Shown here piece by piece: positions 1 to 11,500 of a stretch of 64,000 nt of DNA (positions are counted from its first letter, which is position 1; the number at the start of each line of letters is the position of its first letter). The stretch is from Stratiolaelaps scimitus (taxonomy: Eukaryota; Arthropoda; Arachnida; Mesostigmata; Laelapidae): assembly GCA_019614645.1 (NCBI GenBank), contig JABWDB010000014.1:5244501-5308500 (forward strand). Reading direction: 5' to 3'. The notes beneath the pieces were generated by a model. It was not told the DNA's origin. It searched no databases and was given only the letters and a program-made list of their open reading frames with translations. A program made the position numbers and the translations under genes.

Positions 1-104
1 CCACCCCAGTCGACTTTCCAGCTATCGAAGACGAGCTGCGGGCCCAGCATTGTGTTGTCTCATAAACTCTATCTATCTCTCTCAGGCTGACTCGGTACAG
101 CTCT

Positions 105-262
105 AAACATTTCACGTCCACGGTACAACTGCTTTCGGCATAAGGCTCCATAATACGGGCAATCCCTTTTTAAAAGTTAAATGTATAACGATGAGGAATG
201 GAATCCGTGCATCTTGCGATTGCAAGGCGCACACGAGTGCACCACGCCACCAGGATCGATCG
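105..262 (-). mobile_element. tRNA-derived SINE, family B, old copy
   Basis: Shares acgtccacggtacaactgc and ttcggcat with copies near 716 and 16311. Read on the minus strand, a tRNA-like head (ggtggcgtggtgcactcg, then gcgccttgcaatcg) precedes this tail. Box B is degenerate. Confidence 0.5.
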
Positions 263-477
263 TTGTGTTACATCAAAAATGCCTTAAAGTCCAGCGTGAT
301 AGAAATGTTATCATCTATCATTACTCCTTTTGAGCCCGTTTGACCCAGACCCTTGCGATTCAACGTCATGTCAAGAGCATATTTTTACAATATACCGATA
401 ACCCTTGATACCCTTTGTACTCATGAACGACCCTTCTATACAGTTTTAACCTTTCGAAGGAACAAGTACGTCTAGTT

Positions 478-616
478 ACTGCGCTGTGACTTCAATATGC
501 TGTCGAAAGCCAGAGGCCGCGGGTTCGAACCCCGCTGCGTGACATATAAGAGAGCTTAAGCATTGTGAAATTGCTGCTCCTTTAATAAACCAATAAAGCT
601 TTACCTTACCTTTACT
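478..616 (+). mobile_element. tRNA-derived SINE, family A
   Basis: Contains a polymerase III box B, GGTTCGAACCC (522-532), preceded by agccagaggccgcg. It is followed by gacatataag, cttaagcattgtg, and a tail ending aataaagctttacc with ttacct repeats. The same order is seen at 57470-57617. The tail from cttaagcattg is shared with the LINE at 16432-17360. Box A is hard to recognise. Confidence 0.7.
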
Positions 617-699
617 CGATAATCATAAAACGTCAGGGACTTTGTGTTTATTATCTCCACCGTTGACCAAAAGTAAAGTCAATTTTCCGGGTAGACTCT

Positions 700-790
700 C
701 CGCCTTAAACCTTTAACGTCCACGGCACAACTGCTTTCGGCATTACGTCATAAAACGGACCCCAATATTCGTCCTGTGATTGCGAACGTT
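700..790 (-). mobile_element. SINE family B tail fragment
   Basis: Carries acgtccacggcacaactgc, ttcggcattacgtcataaaa and cggac in the same order as the copy near 16311. The tRNA-like head is not recognisable. Confidence 0.45.
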
Positions 791-1488
791 ACGAGATCCT
801 CTGCGACAAGCGATGCTCTTGTTGGTAACGTTCGTAGTATGTTTTTGCTCTAGGGGGTCCCACTTCCCCAAAATTGAAATGGCGTTGCCCCTTTGGGTAT
901 CTAAGGAAACAATCTGCAATCTCTGCAAATATCTGCACCATGCCACTTTTGATTGTTTTTCTCAGAATGTTAGAACCAATATAAACCACCATAAACCAAT
1001 AACATTTTCAACAATGAACAGCGCCTCCCAGAAAGAGGCACTCAGCAAATAATTCCTAGGACACTCACAAGGCCGGATATTATCGACACGACCGTTGACA
1101 ACTTCGAAAGATGTATTAAGCAGAAAACGTGGTACACAATTGTTACGTGTCCCCATTCAAAGGCAACAACGCAACAATTCAATGTACAATATACTAAACT
1201 AGCATCCCTTTAAAGCACATTCCCTCTGAAACCCGACTAGTAGCACAGATACAATAGGTAAGAACAAGTACGCACTTTATTACTCAAAGGCAGCCTCCCG
1301 GGATCAAGGGGGTCGCGAGCTGAAACTACGATATAAGGATTTCCTTTATAAAAAATCCAGAGATGACCTTCAAAAGCCTGATGTCGCAACCCTATTGAAA
1401 CGAATACACAATAGAATACAACAGAAAGAAAGTTAATCGGCCTTTGAAATCATCTCGTTTGTCTCATTACCATTAAATTACTCTCTTT

Positions 1489-1707
1489 GTGCAAGTCAAT
1501 GAGGGACTTTTGGAAATGTGCTGTCAGAGAGACACTACACAGAGCGACACAGCCGAGTCAAGTACCGAACAACTAGCAACTACAGAAACATACACAACGG
1601 ATAACGCTGAGCTCAGGGAATTGCTTAGATCTCACTTTAAGTCAATCGGTAAAAAACGAAGCGAAGCCTCCCCTCCTTGTTCCTTTCCATCTCCGCAGTT
1701 CGCTTGA
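1489..1707 (+). other. unassigned open frame, possible old exon or retroelement ORF
   Basis: A frame rich in Thr/Ser/Glu (SDTAESSTEQLATTETYTTD) is followed by a helical ELRELLRSHFKSIGKKRSE stretch, then a stop. It looks more protein-like than its neighbours but lacks an ATG at its 5' end. I recognise no family, and at 72 codons it could be chance. Confidence 0.2.
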
Positions 1708-1799
1708 TACGGCAAATCTTCACGACCAAAGGAAGGCTTAATCAGGGCACCAGCGTAAATATGTTGTTGTGCGGGGCACGATGCTGAAACTGCTGTTAG

Positions 1800-3243
1800 T
1801 CACGCCTTTGATTTTAGTTAGCTTAACCTGTGCTTGCAGTACGACGAATCGGGTTCCACGAATCTTTAAACATGGCATTATAACTTCTTGTAACTTATAA
1901 GCAGGGTGAACCGACCGACCGATCCTGCCCGTATGGTAAAAGGGCCATTTGGTGTACACCTTGACATTAGCCAAACGTTTGACAATGCGTGTCAACAAAC
2001 TCGTGAGCGACTTTTTCACTCTAACCGCGTATGCAGACGACTTATATTGCATTAACTGTAGCTTGTTAGGTAATTCTTCCCTGAAATGATCCAAAATATT
2101 CAAGTACACATCTCAAAAATATATGACTGGTAACCACCATAACAGACGACAACTTAACTACCTAAATACCTACAGTATTATTCCAGCCTAAAAATTCAGG
2201 CTTGCCCCTCGTAAGAAATCATTCCCGTTATACAGTTGGAAAGGTGTGTAGTAATTATCATTGTAGATGTTATTTTGCACAACTCTCTCTCTCTCTTTCT
2301 TTCTCTCGGACAGACCAAGTACAATGTGTGTGTGTATGTGTAGGTACCGCCGTGGACTTGATCTCGTCAAATCAGTCCTGCTTAAATGTACAATTAACAA
2401 ATAAAATGCTCTAGTTCCTCACCTTCACTATAGTGCCCGTCCATACATTTAATTTTTATTGATGCCAAACGCTAGATTAATGTTTTAACAAAATCGTTGT
2501 AGATTTTCATGTTGTTCAAATCGGCACTAAACAGAATTACGTGTCATGCATATGTATGATTCACGTGGGATAACATAGTTGGCTCGTGTATGCTGTAGCT
2601 ATGTGATTAAATGTCCAGCTGAGCGATGGGTTATACGTAATCGGCGACGGGTAATTACGACAGAGTAATTGGAAGGTGACCAATACGGCTCCGTATGGTG
2701 ACGTCTGTAACAAGGAGGCCAACCACAGTACAAGCGATAATTAGTGCGACATTTTTAGCTTCCTCATATATCATAATTTATTATTAAACATCACGGTTCA
2801 CTAGGGGCTCACCAAGAGTTTTGTTAAACGTCATTAAAAATCGTATATATGTAGATAATGTTTCTGACTTTTCGTACAATCTAATGAACACACAGGAGGT
2901 CACATGACGATTTACAGCGATGATTCAGGCTGAGTTAAATATAAATGACAATATCACACACCGCTTCTAATCAGTTCAGTGGTAATCCAGGACACTAATC
3001 CATTATAGGCCACACAATCCGCCGGCTGGATTTGTTGTCATTTCACAGAGCGACGACACGCCATCTTGGAACAGTTGCTAGTTGCCGATGTGTTCAGGTG
3101 CTAATTAACCGTGTCGGTATTTATGTTCTTATAATTAATAGGAAGGCAGCAAAGCGTAGACTGCGTTGAGTTCCGCTACCATCGAGCACTCTGGTAATGA
3201 AGAACGTGTCAGTTTTTCAACAGTGACACAGCAGCATCGAAAA
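1800..3243. other. no gene recognised; 5' flank of copy 1
   Basis: Apart from a CT-rich and TGTG-rich stretch near 2280-2345, nothing structured was seen. The promoter of copy 1 should lie here, but I cannot place a clear core element. Confidence 0.4.
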
Positions 3244-3604
3244 ATGTCCTCTGACAGCTCCGCGCTGGGCGATAGCTCTGCCACTGGCGGAGAACACTCA
3301 TCATCAAGCAGCAATAGTGAACCGTGTGATGCCGCTCGTTCTCACGACTCAGAGCCCGGACAAAGGTCTGAGGAGACTTCAGTGATACCTGAATCCAATG
3401 AAACGCCACTACCCAATGAAGTAGCTGGCCCGCCAAATAAGGCCGGTTCAGAGGAAATCCCGGGTTGTTCGACCTCTGACACGCCAGAGAATAGTCAGGA
3501 ACCACCTCCGCCGAGTTACGAGGCGTCCGCGACCGATACCCTCGCGCCCCAGCAGAACTACTACCAGCCTCTGGAAAGTGTAGAGAGCGGTATTGAAGAT
3601 ATAA
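3244..3604 (+). CDS. copy 1 exon 1
   Basis: This exon encodes the N-terminal low-complexity Ser/Glu/Pro region, ending just after PPSY and a QNYYQPLE patch. The donor is a|gtaagt, which leaves phase 1. The frame stays open upstream to 3166 without another ATG. Confidence 0.7.
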
Positions 3605-6600
3605 GTAAGTGAGAATGTTACCTCAATACGGAAACAGAAGGACTATGCAACAGCTATCCCCTTGAATATTGTACGTCAACAGTATGACGCTGTGTAGCCG
3701 ATTCGGAGATTTCCACTTGGAATCATGTATGAATTTCTAGCCAGCAGACTGGTGGGTAACAGCCGATGGTGTATCAACAGCCAGAAATCACCATTAGAAT
3801 GATAAGCAAAAGCCCATCAGGTGGTTGGTACATTCGAGTACATCAGCGCACATCGATGGATGGTGAAAACGCAGCAGTTCTTCATGAATTTCTTACCCTC
3901 CGTCGGGTCATCAGTCGGCAAATGTTTGACTGAACCAAATTCAATTAAATTCAAGCTGGTCACGTTGTAACAATATGTGTACTTGAATACTAGAGCTTAA
4001 CTACCGCCTGTATTGTTAAAGCTCCCTGAAATTATAGTTGGCTTCTAACTTACCCGTAGCTAGTTGGCATCGGGGTGAGGAATCTGTCACTAGTCGTCGT
4101 TATGAGTCGACTTCGGTTCCGAGATGATCCCCAAATGCTGGTGCTCTATATTATGTCATCACGGTGTTCGACGCCATTTTAACTTTGGGTTTCCTGCATA
4201 GTTCCGCAGAATTATTCAAGAGCTAAGTGAAGAAAAACAGTAGTACTGCCGGTTTCTGCTAAGAGGTTAGCACATTCTGTGTACAATATTGATTATGATC
4301 ATGCGTCTGAAAATACACTAATTGTTTCTCAGTCAAGGCTATTAATTTTAGAAGAGCAAAACATTTCAAACGTTTTTGGAAACCACTGCCCAGTTCATTG
4401 TCAACTCGACACGCAATTAACAGTATTAATAACTGTGGATGCAACAAGGTCGGCAGAGTGCGCAATGCGGTATTTCGTTCGCTAGGATTTCCACGAGGAC
4501 GTCAACGTTGTCATAGCTACACCTTCGCCTATAGACCAAATGATAAATTTACTTAATTAATTACAATCTATCTATCTATCTAACCTTCCGTAATGGACAT
4601 AGACTGGATTGCCACTCCGTTATGCTTGTATTTCTAGTGGGTGCCACTGAGCTCAGTATATATTGGTATATTGTGTCGACTTAAAGCAGGTCTGCCGCGC
4701 CAATTTGTCATCGTGCAAATTCAGGTGGCTGGACCATCAACGCGCAGGGACTCGGCTGCCCCGCTGAGCTTCGAAGTTCGACCGTAAGTTTACAAATGAT
4801 ATTCCAGAATAATTTCACGTGTACATAGCAACACACGTTTACCGAATGCAACGCAGCAAAGGTGCCGCCTGAAATCGAGTTTCTTGAAAAGTCAGAAGTC
4901 ACAATCTGGGTAATAGCGTGGCCATATTTCGCCTAATGAGGCACAAAATTAATTCGGAGAGTTTCACGGTTTCGTCACCTTATAGTCCTTCCCATTTAAT
5001 ATCCCCATTCATACTTAGTGTTCTCGTTTACAGCGACGATACATTTCGCGGGGTAGAACGGTCACGGGACCTACATATCTTGCTCTTGTCATTGTTGCAC
5101 TGTATTCGATCTTAGTTTCGTTACATGAGCGTGCCACTATTATGGTCTAGATAGTGTATAACCATCTCGGACATTTTGGATGTTTCATTCGGGTTTCGGT
5201 GTGGCAGTGATATGGACTCCCCGCCATTATTCACCATCAGCAGAGAGGCGTCCAGGCGTCAGGAAAAGAAGAAGTCGCCGTCGAACTCGACCGGCATCAG
5301 TGTTAGCTTATTCCGAGCTGACGCCAGCTCTGATATCGTCTCGGAATGGACTAGTTCGGAATCCTCTGATCACATCACGTGCGGCTGTCCCCGGTGCAAG
5401 GAGATCACCTTGCGAACCTCTGGACGGCTTGCATCTGACTTCGTGAGTAGCACACCGGGCTCGAAGCCTTATTCGGAATAGGTTTGCTCGACTTTAGGGT
5501 ATATTATACAGGAAAGATGATACCAACGAACCTGAATGCGTCAGAGATAACATCTTGATAACACCGGGTTGTTTTCGCTGTTTAACCTTCAAGTCACTAC
5601 AAGTGTCAACCCCGTCGGGTCATGTAGACGGCTACGTACAGCTGAATCATGACACGATGGATGTGACTGGACCCGAGAAATGGACACCTCTGTTCACTGT
5701 TGACGCTCGGCCGGGCAGACAAAAGAGACGTCAGGTGTGTGGATACGATATTATATAATATTTCAGTAGCTGGCAAGGCCTGAACATCTATAACGAAACA
5801 TACTGTGGTCGAATTGAAAATGAATTGTTTACATGACTTAACTCTGTGAGCAATCGTCAAACGGCCCGATTCATAAGATGTTTCGTTGCTATACAAATGC
5901 GACTTGCGACTTAACACTATATGCTATATGTCCTCGTGATAACACGTCAGTGTCCAGATCCGACACCTGTTACCTAGGCGAACAGCTGAGAATCAGCTGA
6001 AACAACATGTTGTTTCTTTAGACACATCAGCCTCCACAGAATGATTTGGAGGTATGAAAACCCACCAGCGACTTTTTGCTACAGAGTGAAATAGCATAAA
6101 CGCCTATAACAGTACGAACTGATTGATATATAATATAAATGTTTTTGGCCTCAGATCCGCGTGCCTTTTTCAACCCATCCTGTCGGGAGTGTGGAGATCC
6201 AAGACGATGCTGTCGTCGTACGGCTGCCGGACACGAACGCTCCAGCACACGACATCCTCTTGCTTTCGGGCATTTTCGCCACGGTAGGCAACACCCACTA
6301 AAATAGTAGTATATATATATATACATTTCTTTATTCCTTCTTTATTTTTTACACCAAAAAATCGATCGAAAAACGTGTCGCATTTTGTTGTTATTTCATC
6401 TTTTATTAGATGATAACAATACTTTATATAATAACTTCGCTGATATCTGAGAAATGTCGGGCGTACTAACGCTATATCGTATTATTGTTGCTGTTGTTGT
6501 TGCTGCATTTTCGTTTTCCATTCACCGTTCTCATCCGCGGGGGCCTTCTGGTGTAGCTGTTCGTTCCGAAAGTTTGGCGGGATGAATCCGAACTGCCCAA

Positions 6601-6712
6601 AGAAGATGTTCAATGCTGTGATGAACAGAAATGCCTGCGCTGTATGCAGTTTACATGTTTCTGCTGCTGGTGCTGCTTCGGAATCTGTGCTGAGGGCCAC
6701 CGCTCGGGCTGA
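3244..6712 (+). CDS. divergent phospholipid scramblase-like protein, tandem copy 1 (six exons, 371 aa)
   Basis: Exons are 3244-3604, 4690-4783, 5208-5442, 5594-5734, 6155-6283 and 6557-6712. All junctions are GT/AG and phases agree throughout (1, 2, 0, 0, 0). The ATG at 3244 was chosen because the paralogue also starts with MSSD. Residues 1-120 are Ser/Glu-rich and disordered, with a WW-binding-type PPSY at 89-92. From exon 2 onwards the order matches the scramblase fold: a strand like 'YEIKNSMGQ' (here SFEVRPDMDS), a strand like 'LRILDN' (SLFRADASSDI), then 'LQVSTPSG-x4-GYVQ' aligning to 'LEVQAPPG-x4-GYVVQ'. A final 'LP-x8-HDILLLSGIFAT' segment resembles the family's C-terminal helix. Known scramblases move phospholipids between leaflets or act as membrane-bound signalling proteins. 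An insertion before LQVS, the lack of a clear palmitoylation cluster in the usual place, and a cysteine-rich last exon are unusual. Gene structure is firm; the family is inferred from remembered motif patterns. Confidence 0.68.
4690..4783 (+). CDS. copy 1 exon 2
   Basis: The acceptor is gcag| and the donor is cc|gtaagt. The exon is 94 nt, exactly as in copy 2, and encodes LPRQFVIVQIQVAGPS followed by SFEVRP. It differs from copy 2 at about 20 of 92 positions, mostly in third codon positions, so it is under coding constraint. It is easy to miss because it is only 31 codons long. Confidence 0.7.
5208..5442 (+). CDS. copy 1 exon 3
   Basis: This 235-nt exon runs from gtggcag| to ttc|gtgagt. It carries a Lys/Arg/Ser-rich stretch (RRQEKKKSPS), the strand SLFRADASSDI, and a CGCPRC motif. 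The first roughly 200 nt are identical to copy 2 except for one base. Confidence 0.75.
5594..5734 (+). CDS. copy 1 exon 4 (core scramblase motif)
   Basis: This 141-nt, phase 0/0 exon follows the tract ttgttttcgctgtttaacc. It encodes SLQVSTPSG, GYVQLNHD and PLFTVDARPG, the part that best matches the conserved 'LEVQAPPG..GYVVQ...P.FTI' core of scramblases. Confidence 0.75.
6155..6283 (+). CDS. copy 1 exon 5
   Basis: Bounded by cctcag| and acg|gtaggc, 43 codons, phase 0/0. It encodes HPVGSVEIQDDAVVVRLP and a hydrophobic ILLLSGIFAT end. This last part aligns without gaps to the C-terminal hydrophobic segment of scramblases. Confidence 0.7.
6557..6712 (+). CDS. copy 1 exon 6, cysteine-rich C-terminus with early stop
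   Basis: This exon encodes LFVPKVWRD followed by an unusually Cys/Trp/Phe-rich tail (CFCCWCCFGIC). The stop TGA at 6710 lies where copy 2 has GGA. The next codons (TVII, then TGA) still match the copy 2 ending, so copy 1 appears to have lost its last residues through a nonsense change. Confidence 0.65.
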   Translation: MFVPKVWRDESELPKEDVQCCDEQKCLRCMQFTCFCCWCCFGICAEGHRSG

Positions 6713-6881
6713 ACCGTTATTATCTGATGTCGGAACGGTTCAACGGCTAGTCGAACGTGTAGTGGACAGTTTCACGGCAATCGCCCAGGAGCGGTTACTG
6801 GGCAAACTACAACTAGCTTTTACAGCTCAGTCAATCAATGCTGTTGATAATGTGTCTCATAGCTCATGCACATGTGCCAGA

Positions 6882-6887
6882 AATAAA
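6882..6887 (+). promoter_or_regulatory. polyadenylation signal AATAAA for copy 1
   Basis: A canonical AATAAA lies about 170 nt after the copy 1 stop and is followed by a T-rich stretch. No other AATAAA lies closer. Confidence 0.5.
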
Positions 6888-6930
6888 GTGTATTTATTAT
6901 TTATTGAACCGTCTTGTTATTGCTGCTAAT

Positions 6931-8131
6931 TAAGACCAATGTTCAGACGATGCTAATAATAATAATAGCGGTAATAATAAAATATTTAATACGATCTTCC
7001 TGAGCGTCGTCCAAGGAGTGTATTAGCGCAATTTTCACGCTGGATTCTGCAAAGAGTGGAATCAATATGGGGAACTCCGGTAACTTCTTTGTCCGCTTCG
7101 CAATCTCAAGTTTTAAACTAATAGCAAATATCGTCCGTGGTCAAAGCTCACAGAAAAAAAATAAATTATAAATGATAATAATATGTCGAAAAAATGTCGA
7201 ATAAATTGGATAAAGGCGGCGGCGGCGCAATTGTGTTCCTCAATAACAATTTGATGTCCGGCGAAATCTAAGCAATAAATTATAAATGATAATAATATGT
7301 CGAAAAAATGTCGAATAAATTGGATAAAGGCGGCGGCGGCGCAATTGTGTTCCTCAATAACAATTTGATGTCCGGCGAAATCTAAGCGGAAGTCGGATTG
7401 CTTTTTTCGGCCACTATTCAGAAAGTTACAGGGTCTCGTTGAGAAAATCACTGACTAGTTTAAACGTTCAATATTGTGGGGTGAACCCATCCAACTGTGT
7501 TGTCGTGAGATTAAACGATTAGATGCATGGGTACCTAAGACAGTTCGGTGTGAGCCTTAGTGAATGAATGCCTCGTTGAAATTTACTAAAAGGATCTATT
7601 GAAACATGGATTGAAACCACGCGATTGACAACATGACAGCATATATGGTACGTACCGAAGCGACAAGCAGGACAAGTCGATAACGAATTTGTTCCAGGCG
7701 GCAGTGAGTGAATTGTGTAACCCCCCCCCAGATCAACCGTCACCCTGGTGGCAGGTGGCCACCCTGGATTCGTAAACTCTCATTGAAAGTCGTGCGTTTG
7801 CGTTTTCTGACTCATCGCACGACCTTAGCGAAGGCCGAACCTTGAGCGATCCTTCCCTGTCCTCACTGATGAGTGGTCGATAAGTTTGTTGCACGCAATG
7901 ACGTGTCCTACTCACTCACTCGATCGTATCAACTTGTAATCCAAGTATTAATCCGTCGAAAGCTGCATCTGCCGGCTAGAATAGACTCATCTCATTACGA
8001 GGGTAGGGTTCTACCGAGCAGTTGTCCAGTTGCGTTGGCGTAAAGTGTTCACTACAATTACTGGCATCGCGCAGCGAACCAACAGCAGCAGCACTGAAAT
8101 AATCAATGTTGAGTAGTGTTGTACCGTAGCG
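6931..8131. other. intergenic spacer between the two paralogues
   Basis: No coding sequence is supported here. It holds a 114-bp exact tandem duplication (7160-7387), a run of nine C at about 7723, and the AT-rich upstream region of copy 2. Confidence 0.6.
7160..7387. repeat. exact tandem duplication of a 114-bp unit
   Basis: Units 7160-7273 and 7274-7387 read identically. The unit contains a short GGC run and ATGTCGAA repeats. As 114 is divisible by three, a minus-strand open frame (7113-7451) contains a 38-residue direct repeat, but it lacks other coding signs and I do not call it a gene. The perfect identity implies a recent event or an assembly artefact. Confidence 0.9.
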
Positions 8132-8139
8132 TATATAAG
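8132..8139 (+). promoter_or_regulatory. TATA box upstream of copy 2
   Basis: TATATAAG lies 69 nt before the copy 2 ATG, which would place the transcription start near 8160-8165 and give a short 5' leader. It is a sequence match only; I did not find an equally good TATA box before copy 1. Confidence 0.45.
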
Positions 8140-8200
8140 GTTATAAGAGCACCGACGGAAAGGTACACGTCGCTTCGTGGTTTAGTGACCGCTGCGAACA

Positions 8201-8543
8201 ATGTCATCTGATAAGGAACCGCTGTATGAGAGCAACTCAAGTAATGAGAAATTGCGGCAATCGGGTGACAATCATCACGAAGTGCTATGTGCCGCTTCTT
8301 CGCAAGACCCAGATTCTGGCCGGGTGTCGGCGAAAACCTGTGCGACGCCCGAATGCCATGAAATGCAATCGTCGACACCGTCATATGAGGCGGGTTCAGA
8401 GGGAATCCGGGGTTGTTCTAGCTCTGACGTGCCACGGAGTAGTCAGGAACTGCCGCCGAGTTACGAGGCGTCCGCGGCTGATACGCGTATACTTCAAGGG
8501 TATTATGACCGACCTCTGGAAATTGCAAGATGTGATGTTGACG
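8201..8543 (+). CDS. copy 2 exon 1
   Basis: Starts with MSSD in context aacaATGtc and ends g|gtaagt in phase 1. It encodes a Ser/Glu-rich region with PPSYEASAADT, nearly the same words as copy 1, though upstream parts align poorly. Confidence 0.72.
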
Positions 8544-11500
8544 GTAAGTTATAGAAAAAAACTATGCTTTTAGAAAGATATGACGATGCGATTTAGACAA
8601 TATACATATACGGAATTCAACTCAAGCTGGTCACCTTCCTCTACGGAACGATACAATACAACATGGTGACAGATTTTACAATTTTTTTTGATAATTTTAT
8701 GACGGCGGCGGCGACAACAACAATAACAACAATAACGAGTACTACTACAAAAATAACCACCCTATGCCAGTGTCGAACTGTGATATTGAGATGTACACAG
8801 TGGTTATGTTTACTCTAAAATAAATTCAAATTTCCGGGCTGACAACCGGTCAACATTTACTGTCCACGTACACTACTCTACAAATGTTCAACTGGCGTCT
8901 CAATAGTAAGTTCTGCCAAATCGAGGAAGTGAACACTTCAATTCAGGATATATAGTGTTGTTGTTGTTGCTACTTAGCTATTGAATGACGTCAAATAAAA
9001 AGATCACTTTGACTAAAAACAAAATACTCTTCTTGGTCAAATGGTAGTGCTGCTACTGGTCGAGTAATTGTATATGGATTTTTTTTCAATGCGTTTACAG
9101 ATCTGCCACGCCAATTCGTGATCGTTCAGATCCAAGTGGCCGGACCATCAAGGCGCAGAGATTCCGCCGCTCCTCAAAGCTTCGAAATCAGACCGTAGGT
9201 TTTATTATATTGCACATGTGTATGTACAGATTTCCAAGTGTCTGTCTTCTCTGTCCGCTGTTTGACTCTCGAGGAAAGCTACAATCGAGGTGAATTCGTA
9301 ATCGCCGGAAGGTCCCCGAGGTATTTTCAATTCGGGGCGTTTAACACGGTGCAAACCCGCCCTTATACGAAATGACAGTTTCGCCGAGTATATTAACACT
9401 CGATCCATTTCGAATCATTTGGTGGGCAATATCTTGTTGAAATTTAGGAAAACGTATGTCGCATGCCGACTCTAAGGTAGTTCACCGATCTTGGCCTTTT
9501 ACAGCGGTATAGATACGCTGTGAAAATACGATTATGTTCGATGATATATCGTCGTCCGACTTCAACCATAAAATGAAAAAAAAATTCAAGTCATTCAATT
9601 CGTCCTTTTCGATAGACAATATCTGTGTAGGCGCGCTCTTTTGCCGTCTGCTTCTATGACAAAATCTTATCTCCGTTTCATGCTTCTACGTCTTTATTGT
9701 GAATTACCTTGTTGTTGTAATCTCGGACTTTTCGAATGCCTCACCTGGGTCGCGGTGTGGCAGTGATATGGACTCCCCGCCATTATTCACCATCAGCAGA
9801 GAGGCGTCCAGGCGTCAGGAAAAGAAGAAGTCGCCGTCGAACTCGACCGGCATCAGTGTTAGCTTATTCCGAGCTGACGCCAGCTCTGATATCGTCTCGG
9901 AATGGACTAGTTCGGAATCTTCTGATCACATCACGTGCGGCTGTCCCCGGTGCAAGGAGATCACCATACAAACGTCTGGAAGGGTTCCATCGGACTTCGT
10001 GAGTATTAGAGAGAGAGAGAGAGTCAGACGTATGTATTCGGAGTTTCATTCCGCAGTTTAGGGTACATTGCACATTGATATACACGAACTGCAATTTCAA
10101 AATGATTCGAGAGAACTTAAGCATTGTGACATTGCAGTTCCGACAATAACCCATGATTTGATTTGAGCTGATACGCGTTAACAAATGTCGCATTGTTTTC
10201 GCTGTTTAACCTTAAAGTCACTACAAGTGTCAACCCCGTCGGGTCGTGTAGTGGGCTATGTACAGCTGAATCATGACACGATGGACGTGACTGGACCCGA
10301 GAAATGGACACCTCTGTTCACTATTGACGCTCGGCCGGGCACACAAAAGAGACGTCAGGTACGAGAAAGCCAATGACTGATATGCGAACTGCGATAGGGT
10401 GCATACGATAGCATTGATAATGAAATAATTGTCTGCTTGAAGAAAACGGGTTCACTAACCTTTCAAGTGGATAAACTGAATGCTAACGAATTCCCAACAT
10501 CCAGACCAGTCCAGTTTAACAATAGCTGTAAAGGCCACACGAGGCGTTCAACAGTTGTGACTTTCCGGAATTCATGTAAGCTCGGCGCACTCACAATTCC
10601 CGACTGTATTCCGAATCACTGGCCACTATAACGAAAACCTATGCCGCTTTAGTGTCCTCGAGTGCAGTCACCGTCATCCTAATACGCTACTCAAAATACT
10701 TCAGGACCCCAAAACAATGCTTACCTAGTGTCGAACTCTATGATCATATAGGAAGGCTGCAGTGGCGCATTTGTCGCACATTTGGAACGGGGATATCGAA
10801 TAAACAATACTTAATTGCACTGATCTCCGTTTGAGGGGGAATTTCATAATGGGGCTATATGACATATATATATATATATATACCATAGTTTTCCAAATGG
10901 AGAGAGTATCCGTACCCGTCAGTCGAAGGAAAACTGTTGATCCCTTTAGAGATGACTTGCTTGAAATGGCTGAGTCATCACATAAAGATTTCCACGTCCT
11001 ATGCGATTTCATGACAAAGACACGATGTCCTACGCGATTTCATGTGACGTCCATATACTGAGCTCCATAAGAAAAATGCATCCTTTTTAACTTCAGATTA
11101 AAAGAGGCGGTAAGGGCCCTTCAGCAGTTCACCCCGTAGGGAGCGTGCAAACTCGAAACGACGCTATCATGGTACAATTGCCGGCGGTGTCTACTCCTGA
11201 CCACGATATCCTGTTGCTTTCGGGTATCTTCGCCACGGTACGTACCGCCCCCTTGTTTGCCATATCAGAGTATGATGATGGGGTCAGATGATGTATGATG
11301 ATGCAATCTTCGCAAAATCTTGTCGCTCCTGCTTACTGTTACGTTATCGCCTATCGTTATTGATCCCTTACCCTCTCTCATCTCGAATGTGCAGCTCTTC
11401 GTTCCGAAAGTTTGGAGGGACGTATCCGAACTTCCCAAAGAAGATGGCCAATGCTGTAGTGACACCACGTGCGAACATTGTTTGGGCTGGACGGGAGTTA

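Noticed and set aside
6582..6929. Plus-strand frame of 115 codons over the last exon of copy 1
   Set aside because: It is out of frame with the exon 6 reading that matches copy 2; the similarity to copy 2 supports the other frame.
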